Of a stretch of 64,000 bases of DNA, positions 59,751 to 64,000 are shown one piece after another. A program made the position numbers and the translations under genes. The notes beneath the pieces are model-generated. The model was not told the DNA's origin. It saw only the letters and a program-made list of their open reading frames with translations, and made no database searches. The stretch comes from UBA2287 sp037442025 (GTDB lineage Bacteria > Bacteroidota > Bacteroidia > Bacteroidales > Tenuifilaceae). The stretch's first letter is position 1. Every line of letters starts with the position of its first letter. Location of the stretch: assembly GCA_037442025.1 (NCBI GenBank), contig JBBIRB010000002.1:1-64000 (forward strand), given 5' to 3'.

Positions 59751-62591
59751 CTATCTTTTTATCATTTTCACTATTCTGCTCGAGTTCTCAACAGAGTATA
59801 AAGTTACTATATAAACTCCTGTTGGTAATTTGGAAGAATCGATACTTATCATCTCATTACCATTATTAACAATGGTCATTATCTTTTGTCCAAGGACATT
59901 TGTAACCTCAACCTGTTTTACTCGCTGGGCGTTGGCAATGCTTATTAGCTGGCTGAACGGGTTGGGGTACACGTTTACAGAACTCAATTCGTCGGGGTTA
60001 ATGCTCGTGCCAGTGATGGAAACAGTAACCGCACTGGAGGGCACCGACTCGCCCTCGGGCGATGAGTATGTGGCCGCAACTTTATACGTAAATTCACCAT
60101 TGGGCAGGTTGGTGTCGATGTACTCAAGCACATCGGGGTTAGTAAGTGTTGCTATAGCCACATTGTTGCGATACACCTTGTAGCCAGAAATCTGAACCAT
60201 TCCTTTTTCAGCGCTAACTAAGGCTTTATTCCCGAATGCATTTTCTGAATAATCTGTTTCAGAGTATGTTAAGACATTTTTTCCGGTAGCATCGGTCACA
60301 CTAATGCCATCTAAAAGGAGTGCTAAAGAATTCTCAGAAACGCAATTAATTGCAAACCTTACTTTACTGCCATTAAATGTATTCAAATTGAAAATGTATT
60401 CTGTCCACTCATCGGGTACTTCAAGAAATTGACCGGAATGAATAACATTAAAATTGGCAGGCTGGGAACCTGTTGTTGAAATGCTAACCCTTATTCTATC
60501 GAAGTTGTGCTGTGAAGATGCGGCTCTGGCCCAGAACTTCAGTTTATATCCACTTAACACTTTGATCTCAGGTGAAACAAGCCAATCATTATTGGCAATA
60601 ACTCCATTTCCGGGTATAATAGAAAAACATGCTAAATACTTATTGCCAAAAATTGGAGCCCATGCGCCACTTATTGCGGGACTTGTTTGCGAAGAATTGA
60701 ATACTATAAATGATCCTGTGTAGTTCTGGTTTGGGAAAGAGGCATTGGATATATTTGTTGTAAACCTTCCATCCAAATCGTGCTGAATCCAGGGATTAAA
60801 TGCCAATGAGAAGTCCTGATAATTTTCAAAACCTTCATTGTGAGTAACCCTTGGATAGTTCCAAACTAATTTCACATTATTATCGTTAAGAATTTGATAG
60901 TTAAGTGAGTTTGGTGATACAAACACGGAGGGATTTACATTAATTAGGTTAGTTTTCGTTTCAACAATACTGCCGTTAATAATTAATGAAATATTTTTTG
61001 TCCCTGTTGATGAATAGGTTACGCTATGCGGGCCTTTCCCTGTAGCGCTTTGAGGGATTGCCCCTTCTCCAAAATTCCAGCTCCAACTAGTAATAGTGCC
61101 CCCTGCCGACAAATCGGTAAAAACTACGTTATCGCCAACATTCACTTGGGTTTTATCAGAGAAAAAGTCGGCAACCAACCCGCCAAAAGGATCGTAACCT
61201 TTAAGTGAGAAGAGGTTATAACCCTGAGGATCGAGCCAAAATCCAAGCCTTTCTGCACTAGATAGTCCATTAGATGCCCAATGGTAATCAAACTTTCCAT
61301 AGTAGTCGAAGTTATTTGGGTTAACGCAATTAGATGAACCTCCTGTTAAAGTTCCAACAATTAACCCATTTGGATTAAAGAGGGGTGATCCAGAAGATCC
61401 TCCCTCCGTAACGCCATGACCAGTTCCTGTTGCACTCCAATTGATACGCCATGCCGCATTATTACCCATAAAACTGCCACTTATGTTTGGTGTAGAAGAA
61501 ACAAGTTGGGTTGAATATGTTGAAATCTTTTTGGCATCACCTCTGGGATGATGGATTCCCACTCCAGAAGTAGATCCTACTGGATTTCTGGTCCATCCAT
61601 TATAATATGGGTTCCACGACTCCTCAGGGGCACTTACTAGTTCTACCAATTGAAAATCTGACCCCCCAGCCATAGGGCCTTTCGCTTTTAAAGTACAACC
61701 AGTTATTAAATTAATTGGTGGAGCACCAGTATTGGAACAAGTTGGCCGTTCAAAATTGAAGTAAAATTGCCAAACATATCTGTCGTCGACAGATGCCGTA
61801 CCCCCACAGTGTTCGGCTGTTAGAAAGTAGGGCTTAGCGTTTTGTGCTGTATTATTAACCAAGGACCCTGTACACCAATACCAACTGCTACCAACTCGAA
61901 ATAGAATACGGGCAACCCCCCTTTTTTGCTTTTGCCAGTTGGCTCCTTCCGGACAATTTACATTAATATGGCATGTAGCAGCATCACCTAAATCTTTCTC
62001 CACTCTGAAATGATTATTAATGTATACAACCTCTTTAAGTTTAAAATTTCCTTTAAAAAAGTTGCTAGAATGCTTTCCCGGTTCATGATATTCAATAAAA
62101 ACTTCTTCGCCAGATAAAATTGGACAGCTCAAAGTGTTTGAAACAACATTTTGACTTGTTAAAATGGCAATAGGGTCGTTTTGCGATTTTGAAAAAACGA
62201 AAATTTTGGCTCCCTCAGGGATTCTCACTTCGTCAAAAGTTAGCACAATGTATGGTGCATTATGCAGCAGTATTTTTAGCAACCAACTTTGTTCTCCATT
62301 AGGCCAAGTGATCAAACTCCCAGAGTTATTGAAATTTAAATTGGCATCAATAGCGAACCCAGCCCTCATGGGTAATTGATCTTTACTATCATTATACTCA
62401 CTAACCATACTTATCCTTTCTCCATCTAAAGAAAAGAAACGGGTGTCAATTTCTTTGTACGAAAAGCCATACTTGATACTTAATGGCACATGATCTTGAG
62501 AGAAAAGATTATTGGGTATAAAATTTAAAAAAAACAGTAAGGGTATTGCAAGCAATGATTTTAAACTTAGAGTAAGAAAATATTTTCTCAT
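59751..62591 (-). CDS. Secreted lysyl-endopeptidase-like serine protease with type IX sorting domain
   Basis: A 946-residue secreted protein with a signal peptide (hydrophobic run to NNLFSQ). After a propeptide comes a trypsin-fold domain of Achromobacter-protease-I type, with a likely triad of His261 (LTAEHCGG), Asp312 (GGSDFQLVEL) and Ser400 (GGSSGSPLFN). It continues with a PKD domain (about 470-550, VGDNVVFTDLSAGG), a cleaved-adhesin/choice-of-anchor-J jelly roll (about 575-770, NDWLVSPEIKVLSGYKLKFW), a fibronectin-like linker and a type IX C-terminal domain (VNVYPNPFSQLISI to the end). Lys specificity is inferred from overall similarity. The gene is followed by a paralogue on the same strand. 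Confidence 0.88.
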   Translation of the reverse strand: MRKYFLTLSLKSLLAIPLLFFLNFIPNNLFSQDHVPLSIKYGFSYKEIDTRFFSLDGERISMVSEYNDSKDQLPMRAGFAIDANLNFNNSGSLITWPNGEQSWLLKILLHNAPYIVLTFDEVRIPEGAKIFVFSKSQNDPIAILTSQNVVSNTLSCPILSGEEVFIEYHEPGKHSSNFFKGNFKLKEVVYINNHFRVEKDLGDAATCHINVNCPEGANWQKQKRGVARILFRVGSSWYWCTGSLVNNTAQNAKPYFLTAEHCGGTASVDDRYVWQFYFNFERPTCSNTGAPPINLITGCTLKAKGPMAGGSDFQLVELVSAPEESWNPYYNGWTRNPVGSTSGVGIHHPRGDAKKISTYSTQLVSSTPNISGSFMGNNAAWRINWSATGTGHGVTEGGSSGSPLFNPNGLIVGTLTGGSSNCVNPNNFDYYGKFDYHWASNGLSSAERLGFWLDPQGYNLFSLKGYDPFGGLVADFFSDKTQVNVGDNVVFTDLSAGGTITSWSWNFGEGAIPQSATGKGPHSVTYSSTGTKNISLIINGSIVETKTNLINVNPSVFVSPNSLNYQILNDNNVKLVWNYPRVTHNEGFENYQDFSLAFNPWIQHDLDGRFTTNISNASFPNQNYTGSFIVFNSSQTSPAISGAWAPIFGNKYLACFSIIPGNGVIANNDWLVSPEIKVLSGYKLKFWARAASSQHNFDRIRVSISTTGSQPANFNVIHSGQFLEVPDEWTEYIFNLNTFNGSKVRFAINCVSENSLALLLDGISVTDATGKNVLTYSETDYSENAFGNKALVSAEKGMVQISGYKVYRNNVAIATLTNPDVLEYIDTNLPNGEFTYKVAATYSSPEGESVPSSAVTVSITGTSINPDELSSVNVYPNPFSQLISIANAQRVKQVEVTNVLGQKIMTIVNNGNEMISIDSSKLPTGVYIVTLYSVENSSRIVKMIKR
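59811..60113. repeat. 303-bp direct repeat, copy 1
   Basis: This stretch is identical base for base to 62798-63100. It encodes the end of the fibronectin-like linker and most of the type IX sorting domain of the protease. Its flanks diverge from those of copy 2. Confidence 0.95.
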
Positions 62592-62689
62592 GTTTTAGTA
62601 TTTTAATTTAAAGGTCAACAAGTTAAATAACTGATGGTTTAAGGTTTTTTTAAGTTTCGAAAGAATAAGCTCTGAAATTGCATTAAGGG

Positions 62690-62728
62690 TTTTGGAGTAG
62701 GCTCCAAATAATATTGCCTACTCCAAAA
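62690..62728 (-). terminator. Hairpin terminator of the second secreted-protein gene
   Basis: A perfect 13-bp stem (62690-62702 and 62716-62728) with a 13-nt loop, starting 9 nt beyond the stop codon of the partial gene. It separates the two paralogues, so they are probably separate transcripts. Confidence 0.7.
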
Positions 62729-62737
62729 TGTTTAACC

Positions 62738-64000
62738 TTATTTTTTCACCATTTTTAAAACTAATACTTTGTTTTCAGTGGAAATAACTTGAAATAAATA
62801 AACTCCTGTTGGTAATTTGGAAGAATCGATACTTATCATCTCATTACCATTATTAACAATGGTCATTATCTTTTGTCCAAGGACATTTGTAACCTCAACC
62901 TGTTTTACTCGCTGGGCGTTGGCAATGCTTATTAGCTGGCTGAACGGGTTGGGGTACACGTTTACAGAACTCAATTCGTCGGGGTTAATGCTCGTGCCAG
63001 TGATGGAAACAGTAACCGCACTGGAGGGCACCGACTCGCCCTCGGGCGATGAGTATGTGGCCGCAACTTTATACGTAAATTCACCATTGGGCAGGTTGGT
63101 ATCGGTGTACTCTAACAGGTCTGGGTTGGGAAGCGTTGCGATTGCCACATTGTTGCGATAAACCTTGTAGCCCGAAATCTCCATCATCTCTTTTGGGTCA
63201 TTTTTAGGCGCAACGGGAGTAACCCCTGTGGGCAGGGCGCGGTTGGATGGTTTCTCGTAAATAGCATCCTCAAACGACTGCGACATAACTACTTCACCTT
63301 TACTGTTTGTAACGCTAATATCGTCGATTAAAAGGGCATAAGCATCTACCGAAACGCAGTTGAGCGCAAAACGAATGTAGTTCCCAACATAAGAAGATAG
63401 ACTATAGGAATATTCTGTCCAGGTTGTGGGAACAGCAAGATATGAGCCCGGGGAAATAATTGTGAAATTGGCAGGATTAGAACCGGTTGTTGCGATGCCA
63501 ACTTTCAATCTTTCCAACCCCCACTGCTCTGTTATAGATTTTGCCCAGAACTTTAAGGTGTAACCAGGCAGCACCTTAATACGTGGCGATACTAACCAAT
63601 CGTTATTGGCTGTAATACCACCCTCAGGAATTGCATCGAAACATACAGCCGACTTACTGCCTGTTCTGGCTGCCCAAGCTGCCGAAAGCGCCGGAGTTGT
63701 TGCTGTATGGTTAAAAATGATAAAACTTCCGGTATAGCCCTGATTGGTAAATGTTGTGTTCTGAATGCTATAAGTTGGCCTACCATCAACATCGTGCTGT
63801 ATCCAAGGAGCAAATGAAAGGGCAAAATTATCGTATCCTTCAAAGCCCTCGGTATTTAAAATGGCAGGGTAATTCCAAGTTAAACGCACATCCTTATCGT
63901 TCTGAACTTGGGCAGCCAGTCCGCTTGGTGCAACAAAAATCGAGGGTACTACGTTAATGTAATTAGCCTTGGTTTTTGTAATATTTCCGTTTATAGTAAG
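62738..64000 (-). CDS. Secreted protein with jelly-roll and type IX sorting domain (5' end outside window)
   Basis: The frame is open to the window edge, so the first visible codon is not a start; the GTG at 63889 is internal (GTG within NDKDVRLTWNY). The visible 420 residues contain the end of a PKD-like domain (LTINGNITKTKANYINV), a choice-of-anchor-J jelly roll (EGFEGYDNFALSFAPWIQHD to LLIDDISV), a fibronectin-like linker and a type IX C-terminal domain (ending STENKVLVLKMVKK). It is a paralogue of the protease encoded at 59751-62591, but no protease domain can be judged from the visible part. Confidence 0.85.
   Translation of the reverse strand, partial: LTINGNITKTKANYINVVPSIFVAPSGLAAQVQNDKDVRLTWNYPAILNTEGFEGYDNFALSFAPWIQHDVDGRPTYSIQNTTFTNQGYTGSFIIFNHTATTPALSAAWAARTGSKSAVCFDAIPEGGITANNDWLVSPRIKVLPGYTLKFWAKSITEQWGLERLKVGIATTGSNPANFTIISPGSYLAVPTTWTEYSYSLSSYVGNYIRFALNCVSVDAYALLIDDISVTNSKGEVVMSQSFEDAIYEKPSNRALPTGVTPVAPKNDPKEMMEISGYKVYRNNVAIATLPNPDLLEYTDTNLPNGEFTYKVAATYSSPEGESVPSSAVTVSITGTSINPDELSSVNVYPNPFSQLISIANAQRVKQVEVTNVLGQKIMTIVNNGNEMISIDSSKLPTGVYLFQVISTENKVLVLKMVKK
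62798..63100. repeat. 303-bp direct repeat, copy 2
   Basis: Identical to 59811-60113. The last ~16 codons of the two genes and the coding sequence upstream of the repeat are clearly diverged, so the identity is sharply bounded. Confidence 0.95.

Noticed and set aside
62817..63161. Plus-strand frame (114 codons), nearly the same as one at 59830-60183
   Set aside because: The two are alike only because they are antisense to the 303-bp identical repeat. Identity of the frames is not evidence for a gene.
1..64000. CRISPR arrays, tRNA or rRNA genes, insertion sequences, prophage genes
   Set aside because: No regularly spaced repeats, cloverleaf-type sequences, transposase motifs or phage proteins were recognised on either strand by reading. 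A dedicated search program was not available.

Overview
The window reads as chromosomal DNA of a member of the Bacteroidota, most likely Bacteroidales or a close relative. Evidence seen directly: many -7 elements of the TAnnTTTG type, several with a TTG/TTTG -33 box 18-20 nt upstream; no convincing Shine-Dalgarno sequences; GldD and GldE; two secreted proteins with type IX secretion C-terminal domains; DUF6089 barrels beside uppS and bamA; a two-subunit 2-oxoacid:ferredoxin oxidoreductase; a 30-residue COX24-like protein between HU and RNase G. The ferredoxin oxidoreductase and a UbiD-type menaquinone decarboxylase suggest anaerobic or microaerobic life (inference). Two runs of N (100 nt in murI, 10 nt in rpsM) show this is a draft scaffold.

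Layout. 1-3441: partial manA, udk, a PolB-type 3'-5' exonuclease, an alpha/beta hydrolase and pdxJ. 3495-13245: an envelope-biogenesis run, namely CBS protein, POTRA/Omp85-like protein, nadK, two DUF6089-type barrels, uppS, bamA, two OmpH/Skp chaperones and murI (interrupted by a gap). 13549-16351: a less conserved island with an alginate-export-like porin, a membrane-anchored DUF302 protein and a divergent MarR regulator; a perfect palindrome lies over the DUF302 promoter. 16546-20224: gamma-carbonic anhydrase-like protein and korAB. 20265-25299 (minus): mutY, then an apparent operon ssb-gldE-gldD-phosphopantetheinyl transferase-pcrB. 25435-29604: HU, the 30-residue protein, RNase G, DsbD. 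29638-33093: DUF4105/Lnb-type protein, aldehyde dehydrogenase, LysE-type exporter. 33244-38306: a membrane histidine-kinase-like protein with degenerate ATPase motifs and an intact receiver, convergent with a propeller/Y_Y_Y/SpoIIE phosphatase. 38352-41627: UbiD-family decarboxylase and enolase.

41728-59497 (minus) is the str-S10-spc-alpha ribosomal superoperon, transcribed rpsL to rplQ and including fusA, secY, map, infA, rpmJ and rpoA. Two tandem promoters with the same -7 octamer lie upstream of rpsL. 59751-64000 holds two tandem paralogous secreted proteins, one of them a lysyl-endopeptidase-like protease, sharing a 303-bp identical stretch that encodes most of the sorting domain.

Working together: uppS, bamA, OmpH, murI, GldD/E, DsbD and the DUF4105 protein build or service the envelope and secretion machinery that exports proteins such as the two at the right end. 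I saw no CRISPR array, insertion sequence, tRNA, rRNA or phage gene. The most interesting items are the small ribosomal-type protein, the degenerate kinase/phosphatase pair, the MarR operator, the tandem ribosomal promoters and the identical repeat in the secreted paralogues.
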